From positions 492,156-556,155 of the forward strand of contig JXTC01000095.1 in assembly GCA_002914845.1 (NCBI GenBank): a stretch of 64,000 nucleotides of DNA, given 5' to 3'. Positions within the stretch are counted from its first letter, which is position 1, and each line of letters begins with the position of its first letter. The notes beneath the pieces are model-generated. The model did not search any database and was not told the origin of the DNA. It worked only from the letters and a program-made list of their open reading frames with translations. Positions 10,461 through 21,620 of this stretch are shown here, one piece after another. The position numbers and the translations under genes were made by a program. Source of the stretch: Trema orientale. Taxonomy: Eukaryota; Streptophyta; Magnoliopsida; Rosales; Cannabaceae.

Positions 10461-11512
10461 AGATACTTATCGGGAAAGAAGCGATGAGGTTTTAAAATAG
10501 CTGCATGGGAAGAGCGTGAAAGTCATCATGCAAGAGAAAACCATCCACATGTGGGAAGTTTAGAGAGTATAAAATTCAAAAGCATGTAGAAGAATACTCA
10601 TCGGTTTGCCACGATGAGGTTTTAAAATAGCTGCATGAGAGAGGTGAGAGAAATCATGCAGGGAATCTCTCGTGTGAGAGTGAGAAAATAAACTACATGT
10701 GGAGACTCAAAAAATGAGATTTAGAAGCATGTAAATAAATACTCATCGGGTTTACACGATGAGGTTTTGACCTTTGCATGGGAAAATATATTATGTAAAA
10801 AAAACTACATATATGTAGAAAAGTACTTATCGTAAAGGAGACGATAAGGTTTTGACATCCGCATGAATATATGTTAAAATCATGCAGGGAGAACTACATG
10901 CAAGGACTCAAAAATATGAGATTTTTAGTACTTATTGGCTTGGCACGATAAGGTTTTGACATCCGCATAGAAAAATGTGTAAAGCTATGCAGGAAAAGTT
11001 ACATGTAAGAACAGAAGCTTGAACATGTAGGAAAGTACTTATCGTAGAGGCGACGATAAGGTTTTGACATCTGTATGGGTATATGTTAAAATCATGCAGG
11101 GAGAACTACATGCAAGGACTCAGAAATATGAGATTTTTAAAAGTATGTAGAAAAGTACTTATCGGCTTTGCACGATAAGGTTTTGACATCTGCATAGAAA
11201 AATATGTAGCGTTATGTAGGAAAAGCTACATGTAAGAAGCTTGAACATGTAGAAAAATACTTATCATAGAGGGGATGATAAAGTTTTGACATCTGCATGG
11301 ATATATGTTAAAATCATATAGGGATAACTATATGCAAGGACTCAGAAATATGAGATTTTTAAAAGCATGTAGAAAAGTACTTATCGGCTTTGCACGATAA
11401 GGTTTTGAAATCTGCATAAAAAAAATATGTAAAGCTATGCAGGAAAGACTACATGTAAGAACAGAAGCTTGAATATGTAGAAACATACTTACCGTAGGGA
11501 CGACGTTAAAGT
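10461..11512. repeat. Tandem array of hairpin-forming monomers in the Tat 3' region
   Basis: Ten monomers are marked by the inverted pair CTTATCG...CGATAAG (or CTCATCG...CGATGAG) starting at 10466, 10597, 10742, 10826, 10931, 11038, 11158, 11260, 11380 and 11488. From 10826 on, two types alternate: type A with loop AGAGGCG and type B with loop GCTTTGC, giving a dimer of about 212-228 bp. Each monomer also has GCATGA...TCATGC or GCATAG...CTATGC, then CTACATGC...GCATGTAG or CTACATGT...ACATGTAG. Arm changes are often compensated on the other arm. Macas and co-workers described such hypervariable 3' tandem repeats in Tat elements as seeds of satellite DNA. Confidence 0.9.
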
Positions 11513-12655
11513 TTTGAGAGGTGAGGTGGAGTATGGGTGAGAATACTATCCACATACTCGGGCAATAAGTATAGCTCGGATGGCTATACCTGGGCAGAAT
11601 TAAGCATCACCCTTGTGGAGAAGACAGGCTTTTGGCAGAGACTGCACCAATTTAGCCGCTTTATGGTTAATCAGACAGGGGAAAACTTGTTGCGACCCCC
11701 GGGACTGAGGCTGCTTCATAGTATAGGTACAGGGTCCCACATACTCACCCCTATTTAAAGTGCAAAGCGTGATCCTAGGTAAGATAATGGGTGCGATTGC
11801 ATGGCCATTTTTCGGTAAGATATAGCTCCTCTTGCGTTGGAGAAAAATGCAGATATAGAAGATCTGGCATTTCGGCCAGTTGTATTGCGACAAGATGCTT
11901 CTGGGATGACTGACCAGCGATAAGGGGGCCCACGCCTGGGGTCATACTTTGCTACCTCAATTCCTCCTTGCCATGATAACGCCTCGAAGTTTTTTCTGAG
12001 GACTACCCAAGACTTTTAGTTCTGGAGATACTTTATCCTTTTTGTCTTTTTCAGCGCTTTATTATTCACTTTTCTACCTAACTCTTTCCCATTCTCCTTT
12101 TGAAATGGATGGCTTTTGTCAGTTTACTTCTCTAGCTTTTTTCAATGGCTTTTATTCTTACATCTCTCATGCCTTTTGCGATGACTTTTACAAGTATCTC
12201 AGAACGTAAAGTACCCAAAGTAGTACCCAGAAATCACTTTAGAAAAGTTCAAAAACAGCCGATTTTTTAAAATGTGTGTGTACCGATCTCAGTTTTGAAA
12301 ATAGAGAAGCTTATAATAGAAAATAGTAGCTTCTTATTTCGACAGAGTTTTATAAAAGAATTTGTCAAAAGGAAGATAGATATTTTAACAGAAACTCTGA
12401 AATGTTCGTAGAATGGTACTAAGAATCGAATATTGGACACAGCTGGTTTTCAAGAAAATTTGACTGAATAACAACTTTTTTTCTTTTTTTGAAAATAGGA
12501 TAAAACCCCAAGGAAAGCAGAGATATCAATGCACAACTATTTATGAAAGAAAAATGCCCATCATGGAGTAGAAATAGAATGTGATGGAAATTTTGTTTGT
12601 GCATGTGAAAACGATAGTCCCCAGTACAGGGTTATCCATAGCAGTCCTTAATTTA
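11513..12655 (-). other. Region between the array and the end of pol
   Basis: Less AT-rich than its surroundings, with no supported coding region. It holds one more hairpin of the array style, GTATAGC (11569-11575) and GCTATAC (11583-11589) with a 7-base loop, and a GGGTGAG/CTCACCC pair near 11534 and 11745. In sense orientation this follows the integrase stop at 12656. Confidence 0.55.
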
Positions 12656-13798
12656 TCAAGTGTAGTATTTCTTGATAAATTTTAAATTGGTGGATAGAGA
12701 GAGTTTAACAGTGTCAATCTCTTGAAGGACACAGTACCCACTAGGCTTGACGTCAGTGATTTGATATAGGCATTTCCAATTTGGAGTGAATTTCGCGACG
12801 TGCAATCCCTTCATGATGTGATCGGCTGCCTTTAACTCCAACTCTCCCACCTGAAAAGAGCGAGACCTTATTAGTCCATTATAAGCTTGAGCTAACTTCT
12901 TTTGATAAGATAAGACCCGCTATTGAACTTGATCTCATCGGTCTTCTAGGACTTCGAGATCAAATTCTCGAGTGCTTTCGGCAGCATCTGAGGAGAGTGC
13001 CATTTTTGCAGAGGGCACAAAGAGTTCCACATGCCAAACAGTTTCAGCTCCATACACCATGGAAAATGGTGTTTGTTTGGTAGTGGTATTTTTAGTGACT
13101 CTGTAGGCCCAGAGTGCGGAAGGTAAGCACTCATCCCATTGAATAGACTTGGAGATCATTCGTTTGATGATGGTTACTAAGGTTTTATTGAAGGCTTCAA
13201 TCGCACCATTGCCTTGGTGATAATATCAGGTAGAGCGTCCATGAAAAATATGATACCTTTCCAATAGGGACTGAAAGGGGTGCCCTGTGAAGGGTGTCCC
13301 ATTATACGATATTATTCTACGGGGTATCCCAAAATGGCAAATGATGTATTCCTTCACAAAGTTACTGGCAGCTTCGGAAGTGGCTTTTTTGAGGGCGATT
13401 GCCTCGGACCACTTAGTGAAATTTTCTATAGCTGCTTGAATCCAGATTTTTCCTTTAGCAAGAGGAGATATAGGCTCAATAAGATCGATGGACCAGGTAT
13501 GGAACGGCCATGGTGAATGGAGGCTTCCCATTTCAACAGCGGGGGCACGGATAAGATTAGCATGCTTTTGGCAGGCTTCGCATTTTCTGGTGAATTCCAT
13601 GGCATCTTTTTCCATAGTTGGCCAATAGTAGCCAATAATGAGTAGTTATTTGAAGAGACAACGGCCTCCCATATGTCCGCCGGAGTCCCCAGCGTGGACT
13701 TCCTCAAGAGCTATGTCAATTTCAGTTGGCTCTAAGCATTTTAAGGCTTTCCCTTGGAAGTTGCGTCTGAATAGGGAACCATTGTGAATAAAGAATCT
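12656..13798 (-). pseudogene. Integrase, C-terminal end of Tat-lineage pol
   Basis: 381 codons in a single frame with four in-frame stops (TAA at 13646-13648, TGA at 13226-13228, and TGA then TAG near 12920-12935). Zinc finger HHCC is complete: H35, H42, C73, C76. The core has D105 (in WSIDLIEP), then Y165 where the second catalytic Asp belongs (SYNGTPF instead of SDNGTxF), and E201, with the usual 35-residue spacing. Downstream motifs LPSALWAYR and VYGAE and the C-terminal LKFIKKYY mark the Tat clade. The enzyme would insert element cDNA, but the stops and the lost Asp make it dead. The frame runs exactly up to base 13798, where the LTR begins, showing that a deletion fused the two. The upstream RNase H and RT are gone. 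Confidence 0.9.
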
Positions 13799-14788
13799 GA
13801 ATAGATATATGCAAAATTACCTGGGCCTATATAAATGCTTATAGAAATATCAACACTAAAGAACTTGTTAGTCAAGTTCCACACATACAAGGACATGTGA
13901 TTAAGACCACAAAATACACATAACTATACGGTTATATATGCGTATATAATTTTATATGTGTGTGTGACAAGTTGTTGGCCAAGGTCGTATGTATGCATGT
14001 AAGTGAAATAATGGGATTATAGTAATACAATGATGAGCAAGTCTACGAATTAGACAAGGGACCAAAGAATAACTAAATAAGTATATGTATTGATGAGAAT
14101 ATAAACGTGTGCATGACTTGGTGGTCACGGGTTAAGAGAGAACCAAGAGTTGATGATGATGGCAATGACCACGGCTTGAGAAAATGATTGTGTGGTTATA
14201 GCTTTTGTAAGAAATGAGAGAGGGAGAGAGAGAGTATGGTTGAAAGAAATGGAATAAGGAGGAATGTTGTATTGGCCAATATGTCTTATTGGCCTTGCTA
14301 TTTATAGGCTACCAAGTGTTTTGCCTTAAGCTATAGGGGAGGGGGAGTCTTAGTTACATCACTAAGTAATGAGATGTAGGCTCCTCATTGGTTGATCTAT
14401 CTTAGCTCCTAAGGGGTTGAGCTTGCTTAACGCATAAGTACTTGTAATTTTAGGGATTTCTAGAATTCTCTAGAAAAATGGAGCAGCTTGTGTCCAAAGA
14501 ATGTGGCTCGCATGTGAAGAGCATAGCTATCCAACGGCATGTAGTCCGAGCCCCTAAACGACGTGTGGTTTGGTCCAAGTGACTTGTAGTCCGGGCTTCG
14601 GTTGAGAGAGCTCCAAACGACGTGTAGTCCAAGCCTAAACAACTTGTCATTTCCTTGAGTCAATTGTCGTTTCTCTATGTTACTTGTAGTCTTGAGTAAG
14701 CTAGCTTAGTTCTTGTTAGTCCATGCTTAACTACTACTAATTCTTATTTTAGGATTAATCCAAAAAAAATCGGGAAATCCCCAAAACA
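13799..14788 (-). repeat. 5' LTR of the Tat element, truncated
   Basis: Matches 5365-6369. It lacks the first 834 plus-strand bases of the full LTR (4531-5364). Its outer edge is intact: CCCCAAAACA then the AAAGG duplication. The first shared bases are GAATAGATATATGC at 13799 and 5365. Confidence 0.88.
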
Positions 14789-14793
14789 AAAGG
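14789..14793. repeat. Target site duplication AAAGG, right copy
   Basis: AAAGG directly after the LTR end AAAACA; identical to 4526-4530. Confidence 0.85.
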
Positions 14794-15800
14794 AAAGCAA
14801 AATTAATTAACAAAGATGACAATTCAATGAGCTAAAGACCTAGGTTTTTGATTTCACTAATATTAATTTTATCTAAATCTCCAAGATTAATAAATCAAAT
14901 TCTATTTCATATCTTGACAGTGAATTCCTTTAGATTAACCATTAACTTATTTGAAGCATTAATTATTTACTTTTACAAGTGAATCTTCTATAGCTCTATA
15001 AAAATTCTAAACCAATCCATAGTTCATTAAGATCGAAGAATTCAAAAGCTACTACATAAGTTATATAGATACCTCTAGTCTATGTTGAATTTATGATATC
15101 TCAATTAGGTCTAATTTGAATAATACTTCTCACTCACAAATCAAAATTCTAAATTATGTAATTCTTGATCAAGTATTCACAAGCATTAAGAATAAATTAA
15201 AATACTCAACATATATTAAAATAAAAATATTAATTTACATTAACTAAAAAATTTAAATATTTATAATTCAGCTACATCGCAACCCTAAAAAAAAAAATTC
15301 GTTCATAGCTAAAGTAAAGGAAAACATCATTATAATCATAAAGAGTAAAAAGAAAAAGAACTATTGAGTGAGTTTGAGTCTAAGCGTGATTGTCATAGGG
15401 TCTTGTCGTTCCTCTCTCTCTCACTCTCCCCCACCTAATGCTTCAAAAGCCATCCAAAAAGAAAACTCCCTAATGCTCTCAAAAGTCATCCAAAAAGAAA
15501 ACCTTAAGGAAGTCTTATTTATAAACTTTTACTCAGGAGCAAAATTAATATAAAACAGTGTTTTTAAAATTCTAGAATCTTGACCTAGTTTTGCAGGGCT
15601 GACTTCTCAGCACTACGGCACTGGGTCTCTAGAGTTCCAATCTTTGTCCTCTAAAACTTTTTGTTTCTCTAATTTTCAGCTCCTGTCCAATAGCTTCCAA
15701 GTCTCTAAAAGTTCTAGCAAATTTTATCCTACAAAATATAAGTAATAACTTATGAAAACTAATAAAAAGAACTCAATATCTTAACAAAATATCAAGTTAA
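14794..15800. mobile_element. Right piece of the relic LTR
   Basis: Blocks follow the same order as in the LTR at 48288-49678: a TTTTGATTTCACTAA block, a TTCTTGATCAAGTATTCACAAGC block (compare GTGATCAAGCAATTGAAAGC), a CT-rich block, a CAGCACTACGGCACTGGG block where the other copy has its CCGCGG cluster, then an AAAACTAATAAAA end. It probably continues 4349-4525. No gene is supported in it. Confidence 0.45.
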
Positions 15801-16073
15801 TAACACTAAATTGACTTGTACAAAATCAACTTAGTAGATAGGGGTGTAAGAAAAAATCGATCAACCGAAACCGATCAATCAACCGACCGTTTGGAAACTG
15901 AATTTTCGGTGCCATGTCAACACCGAAGGGTCTCGATTGGTTTCGGTTTCAGTTTTAGAAAACTTTCAGTCTGTTTTAGCTTTGAAAAATTAAATTTCGG
16001 TTAAACCAAAACCGACCGATATATATATATATATATGTATATATTACCTTATGCCTTTTATAACTTCAAGTGC

Positions 16074-16155
16074 AATTTAGTGTAGTGGTAGCAATATCAC
16101 TCTTAAAGACTCGCTTGAGCATGAGTTCCTAGTTTAATTCCTACCAGTGCACTTT
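16074..16155 (+). mobile_element. tRNA-derived SINE-like unit, plus orientation
   Basis: Contains TAGTGTAGTGGTAGCA, similar to a tRNA A box, and AGTTTAATTCC, a decayed B box, 50 bases apart. It joins an inverted unit through GTGCACTTTT...AAAAGTGCAC. Confidence 0.4.
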
Positions 16156-16184
16156 TAGTTCTTTTTTATAACTGAAAAAAGATT

Positions 16185-16273
16185 CAAAAGTGCACATGCC
16201 AAGGTTTGAACCCAGGACCACAACTAGGATTTAAGGGCTTAGGCATGTACTCCTACCACCAAGCTGTGGTAGT
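16185..16273 (-). mobile_element. tRNA-derived SINE-like unit, minus orientation
   Basis: On the minus strand CTTGGTGGTAGGAGTACATG resembles an A box and GGGTTCAAACCTT a B box. Read back from its partner it forms a head-out palindrome. No functional tRNA fold with an anticodon could be drawn, so it is not called a tRNA gene. Confidence 0.4.
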
Positions 16274-16628
16274 TTCATAGAAATATTTGTAAATAGATTA
16301 TATTTATAAGATAAATAAATGTCAAAATATGAATTATTTCAAAATCGAAAAACTGATCGAAACTAACCAAAAATCAAAAGTTCAGTTTCGGTCGGTTTTC
16401 TTTACTTTGGCTGTCAGTTTCGGTTCTTATTTCTTTAAAAATACCTATATTAAAAACCGACCGAAACGAACCGTCTTTCACCTCTATTATTATATGTCCC
16501 CAAACTTAACATTTTACTAGTCCTCGAGCAAAAGAAAAAAAGTAAAATATCAAAAAGCAGAAGACATTAAATTTTAGTAATGGCATAATTTAATTCACAA
16601 CATTTGACTCAAAGATTTCATGCATTTA

Positions 16629-16770
16629 GGCTTCGCTTGGAGCCTGGCGCCTGGATTTTGGAGGGAAAACAATTATAGGAAAAATTTTAAGGAAAAAGAA
16701 AGAGAAAAATATTTTTTTTCTAAAATTAATAGAACATTATTTTGAAAATTTTGGCTTTACTAATTGATGA
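16629..16770. mobile_element. Harbinger-like MITE, left half
   Basis: Starts GGCTTCGCTTGGAGCC after TTA (16626-16628). Its inverted partner ends ...CCAAACGGAGTC at 27168, followed by TTA (27169-27171). Inverted stretches continue inward (TGGATTTTGGAGG against CCTCCAAAAATCCA). A TTA duplication with GG(C/A)TCCGTTTGGA ends fits PIF/Harbinger MITEs. The chromovirus is inserted at 16771. Confidence 0.65.
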
Positions 16771-19602
16771 TGTGACATCCCCCTATCCCACACACGTACG
16801 TAAGGTTATTTGTATAAATATTTAGTGAGATCGGAAGACGCTACTCGACTTAGAACTCATAAAACAAGGGAAAATTAAAACTTTTGACTTTCTAGAGAGA
16901 AGAAGAAAAACTCCACTCATTTTTACATATAGTATAATTTATACATAAATATATACTCCCAAAGTGGACCTCACATAAAAATACACAGAATGTACATACA
17001 CTCAAAACAGATACAAAATTCTCAATCAGGAAACCACAATGTCAAAATACTCATATACACAAGCCGCAGTCAGAAAGTCGGCACTCCTCCTCTAAATTCA
17101 TATATGAGCAGTATCTTCTACAATGTAAGAATGTTTGTGAGTGTAAAACTCAGTAAGTAACGAGTGCAAATGCAACTTGCATATTCTAGAAAACAGATAA
17201 TGGTATGATTGGGATCCCTGTGTATTTTGTATTACCTGATAAGACTGTGAATCGCATATTGAGCCACTCAGATAACTAATAACTAATCATAAGCCGTCGT
17301 ATGGAGGTCTCGAGTCTTTAATACATTTCAAACCCCTCTGTGTACTGCAGAGGTCCTCCCCATACTGCTATCAGAGTATTCTCGAAAGAACTAAATATTG
17401 TCCTCGAAGGAACCTAATAATGTCCGCGAAGGAACCAGATAATGTTCTCGAAGGAATCATATAATTGGGCGCTGGCCCGCCATACCCTATTCAATAATAC
17501 TCGTCAGGCAATATAAATACACCACATGTTCATGCCTCATGTATATCAGAATAACAGATTTATATATTTATGCTTTAGGCATAATAGAATAACAAATACA
17601 ACTTTTCATATAATTCAAGGATTCCGCAAGTTCACAGGACAAATAATTTCTTATATTGCAGGTGTAATGTTACTTACCTTGTGTCCGATAGAAAAGATAG
17701 TGAAAAGGGTCAGTATCCTCTGTAGTAAGGTGTGTGGAAGACCTGATATCAATTTCATTACTAGAATGATTACTACAATGTAAAATACTTAAAGAAAGCT
17801 AACACAAGTATAAATCATAACTTTCACAAAATCAGGAGATCTAATCACAAAATAAACCAAAATGGCACATACTTTCATAAAAACTAGTCAATTTACTTCT
17901 AAATGGTACCATTTGGTTTTAAAAATATTTGGACAGCACCTCCCCTATTTTTAGGATATTCCCACATGATTAAAATCATGGTTTAAGATCTGTAATAATA
18001 ATCCACAAGCCAATTCCCATATATACACCTCAAAGAGGATCATTTAGAACAACCTAAGTGCACTTGAATTCCTTTCGGTTTAAACAAAGTTTAAAACTAC
18101 TTTCATACTTGTATATCATCATAACCAGCTAGTAAATAGGTGTAATCTATATAAAAGGATCAATGTCTTACACATTCCTAGTAATGAAATCAAATTACAA
18201 GTATAGACAACTTTTTCCAACAATAAAAACACTTGAAAACACTTGAATCCACAAATAGCAAACTTTAGAAATTTAAGTCTAACTTTAATCCTCCACTTAA
18301 ATTCTATGTTTCCAATCATATATAAGGTTTTCTAGGACCTTTATTCATCAAATAAAAGCTTTGATTTAAGAGCTAATGCAATAGAAATAAATTACCAATT
18401 CCAAATTCCATAAAAACCTTACCTTGACTAGTTTGAACTTTTGTTGAAGCTCTTGCCTTCTTCTTCCACAAAACTGGTTTCTATGGCCTAGAAATTGATC
18501 TTAGGACTCAAGAGGACCTAGAGGAATCATTATTTAAGTGGTATCAAGTGGAGAATTGAAATAAGAAAACAAAACCTGGGAAGGAGAATTAGTAGAATTA
18601 CCTATCTTGCTTTCTTGAGCTCCAAATTGAGTTTTACCACTTGAAAACTCTTGGAAATAGTTAAGGGGAGCTGAGAGAAGTCTAAAACTGAGTGGGAGGG
18701 TTTCAAGTCGTGGCTGGAGAGAAAGGAGAAGAAAATGACTAGATTTGGTCCAAAAGTGATACTTAATGACTAAGAAATGGCATAACTTAAGTTCTAAGGG
18801 GTATTTTGAGAATTTTGTACCTTACTTTCAATGTGTCCAGCTCTAAAACATCCTTAGCATACTCACCACATTGCTGGTCCATCCCATATACCCAAGTGTA
18901 GACCAAAATGGTGAAACCTAGCTTAAGAGGTAAAAACTAGTCATACTTTGACCTATTATCCCATATGGCCAATCTTATTGTAATCTAGTGAAATGTAGCC
19001 CTATAACTAATCATTAAACATAAAAATAAGTAAATTAGACTCTAATTAATAATGAAAACAAAGTATCAATGCCTAATTATTAGAGTGCACAAAGATGACA
19101 TTACGCAATTAAGCTTAATCTAAGCTAGCTTAGTGTAATTAAACACAGTTCAGTACAGTAACGGCCACCTCGTGCTTACCTAAAACCAACATTTTGGAAA
19201 ATACTAGAAATGGTTTCTACACATTAAATAAAAGCTATTTGACGTGTTAAACGCATAGTGAATTTGGCTGTGAAAAGCGTGAAAAATGTATTTTACAAAA
19301 AAACTACTATTTGACCAAGTTATCAATAGACATGATTTTAATACATGTTCGTATAGTATTACTATTCATAAATATATTCTTTGTGTCTTTCACACACCAA
19401 GCTCTCTCTCTCTCTGAAGGTACTGAGCCTTTATACTGCATGGGAGCACTTCCACAAACATGAGTACAATAATACAGATCATTTAACCATTGGAATGAGT
19501 AATTTATCATGAAATTGACACTAGTTGCTTGATATGTCTATTATGCAATATGAATATGTTTATTATTGGCTTATTATATATGTGAGAATCTTGGGCATCA
19601 CA
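16771..19602 (-). repeat. 3' LTR of the chromovirus
   Basis: Runs TGTGACATCCCCC to GGGCATCACA. No gene inside. Contains a 22-bp minisatellite (17377-17465) and a (CT)n run near 19402. A 145-bp stretch near 17728-17870 is present here but missing from the right LTR. Confidence 0.92.
17377..17465. repeat. 22-bp minisatellite in the LTR, four units
   Basis: Units of the form GTCCTCGAAGGAACCTAATAAT. The right LTR has only three (24928-24994), so the number changed after insertion. Confidence 0.85.
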
Positions 19603-19617
19603 ATCCTTCCCCCCTTT
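19603..19617 (-). promoter_or_regulatory. Polypurine tract of the chromovirus
   Basis: ATCCTTCCCCCCTTT on the plus strand, that is AAAGGGGGGAAGGAT on the sense strand, directly next to the 3' LTR. It would prime plus-strand DNA synthesis. Confidence 0.8.
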
Positions 19618-19642
19618 ATTAAATTTCATCCTCGAAATTTGC

Positions 19643-20900
19643 TTACCTAAATAGTTCTGGATGTTGACTTCTCATTTCATCTTCTCGTTCCCATGTAGCC
19701 TCCTCAACAGAATGGTTTCGCCATAGAACTTTTACTAAAGGAATCTTTTTGTTTCTCAATTCTTTCTCCTTTCTGTCTAGAATCTGAACAGGACGTTCCT
19801 CATAGTTTAATTTTTGATCCAGTTCAAGTGGCTCCTGGTTAAGAACATGAGATAGATCTAATGCATACTTTCTCAGCATAGAAACATGGAAGACGTTGTG
19901 TACACCTGATAATTCTGGGGTAGGGCAAGCCTATAAGCGACAATCCCAATTTTCTCAAGGATCTCATAAGGACCTATAAATCTTAGGCTCAACTTTCCTT
20001 TCTTTCAAAATCTCATTACACCTTTCATAGGGGCTACTTTGAGAAATACTTTATCACCAACAGAAAAGTGTAAGGGTCGGCCTTTTGGATCTGTATAAAA
20101 CTTCTGTCTACTTTGAGCTGCTCTCATACGTTTTCTGATTTTTCTACTACCTCAGCTGTATCTCTAATAATATCGGGACCTAAATAATATCACTATCCAA
20201 CCTCATCCTAGTGAAATGGAGATCTACATTTTCTGCCATACAACATCTCATAAGGTGCAACATCAATCGTTGCTTGAAAGCTGTTATTATAGGAGAACTC
20301 AGTCAGTGGTAGGTAATGGTTCCATGATCCCTGGAAATCCATAACACAAGCTCTGAGCATATCTTATAATATCTGAATAGTCCTCTCAGCCAGACCATCT
20401 GTCTGAGGATGAAATGCAGTACTAAATTTCAATTTAGTTCCCAAGGTTTGCTATACGCTCTCCCAAAATTTTGAAGTAAATCTGGCATCTCTATCTGAGA
20501 TTATAGAAACTGGAATTCCATGAAGTCTAACAATCTCTTTAATGTATAATGCAGCAAGTTTATCCATGGAATAGGTTATAGAAATCAGAATAACATGAGC
20601 TACCTTAGTGTGTCTGTCAACTATAACCCAAACTGCATCCTGACGAGAAACTGTCTTTGGTAACCCAACTATAAAATCCATAGCGATCTCCTCCTATTTC
20701 CACTAAGGTAACTGAAGTGGTTGCAGCTCTCCTGCTGGTCTTTTGTGTTCAGCCTTAATCTGTTGACATGTTAAACAACGTTCCACAAATTAGAAAATAT
20801 CATTTTTCATTCTTGCTCACCAATAAAGAATCTTCAAATCATTATACATTTTAGTAGTACCTGGATGGACTAAATATGGAGTATTGTGTGCTTCTACAAG
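19643..20900 (-). pseudogene. Integrase with C-terminal chromodomain
   Basis: Zinc-finger ligands are readable around 20760-20890 (H...H in AHNTPYLVH and CLTCQ). The core shows D in MDFIVGLP, D in ISDRDARF and E in GLAERTIQ, so the catalytic DDE residues survive. The last ORF (19643-19879) carries the chromodomain: RPVQILDRKEKELRNKKIP, KVLWRN, EATWERE and a final HPELF. The chromodomain binds modified histones and directs insertion into heterochromatin. The core and the chromodomain lie in different frames and several stops lie between them (one just after WESV at 20451), so no full protein can be made. Confidence 0.88.
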
Positions 20901-21620
20901 AATTTATTCCTTGATATTTCTGTTATCTAGTACGCATAGTCTACCTTGAAATCTGATAACTCCTTTAGCAAAAATTGTGAAATTTGACTTTTTTCCTGAT
21001 TCTACTAATTCTTTGTATCCAATTAACTCAGGATCTTCTTTCTGGCCTTGTTTAATTCTGTCTAATAAGGTAGATTGTAAAGTCATAACAGATAATTTCC
21101 TCGTAATTAGCTCGATACCGGATCTGCATAAATCCTCCCGCATAGGTTTCTCCAATTCATGTAAAGCTGCCAAACTACCAGATACTTTTCTGCTGAGTGC
21201 ATCTGCCACAACATTGAATTTTTCTGGATGATAACTGATGTCGCAATCATAGTCTTTTACCAATTCTAGCCAACGTCTTTGTCTCATGTTCAGTTTTTTC
21301 TGAGTGAACAAATACTTCAAACTTTTGTGATCAGTAAAGATTTCACAACGTACACCATACAGATAATGTCACCAAATCTTCAATGCAAATACCACTGCTG
21401 CCAGCTCTAAATCATAAGTAGGATAGTTACGCTCATAATCCTTTAGCTGTCTTGAAGCATAAGTAATAACCGTCCCATTTTATACGAGGATGCATCCCAG
21501 ACCTTGTTTTGAAGCAATACTATAAATAACAAACCCCTCTGTACCTAAAGGTATAGTCAGGACTGGTGCTGAAATTAGTCTCTGCTTCAATTCTTAAAAA
21601 CTCTTCTCACAATCATTTGT
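20901..21620 (-). pseudogene. RNase H and linker of the chromovirus pol
   Basis: The 138-residue frame at 20904-21320 carries the end of RNase H ([29 protein letters not shown]) followed by the linker before the integrase zinc finger. The N-terminal half of RNase H (21321-21620) is readable as similar sequence but broken by stops. RNase H removes RNA from the RNA-DNA hybrid during reverse transcription. Confidence 0.8.

Larger units (their letters stand above)
4531..14788 (-). mobile_element. Tat-lineage Ty3/gypsy retrotransposon, internally deleted
   Basis: A minus-strand element bounded by a perfect 5-bp target duplication, AAAGG, at 4526-4530 and 14789-14793. Parts in sense order (right to left): truncated 5' LTR (13799-14788), integrase end of pol (12656-13798), a long 3' region with a tandem array (10461-11512), an antisense ORF (6515-6919) and the full 3' LTR (4531-6369). 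The 5' end of the internal region (PBS, gag, protease, RT, RNase H) is missing. Integrase motifs, the antisense ORF beside the 3' LTR and the repeats in the 3' region are together characteristic of the plant Tat clade (Grande, Retand and relatives). No long intact ORF remains, so it is non-autonomous. Confidence 0.88.
15837..16495. mobile_element. TIR-like element with ACCGACCG subterminal motifs
   Basis: The ends ATAGGGGTGTAAG and CTTTCACCTCTAT are imperfect inverted repeats. Inside both ends lie clusters of AACCGAAACCGA and AACCGACCG in both orientations (15855-15890, 15990-16018, 16345-16400, 16450-16475). An (AT)n run at 16018-16036 and the SINE-like pair sit in the middle. It looks like a non-autonomous DNA element, perhaps hAT-like, but no clear target duplication is visible. 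Confidence 0.4.

Noticed and set aside
10461..11512. Regularly spaced repeats resembling a CRISPR array
   Set aside because: Spacers are themselves repeated, spacing is irregular, and the locus is inside a plant retrotransposon.
16074..16273. True tRNA genes
   Set aside because: A- and B-box-like motifs exist, but no complete cloverleaf with acceptor stem and anticodon could be drawn.
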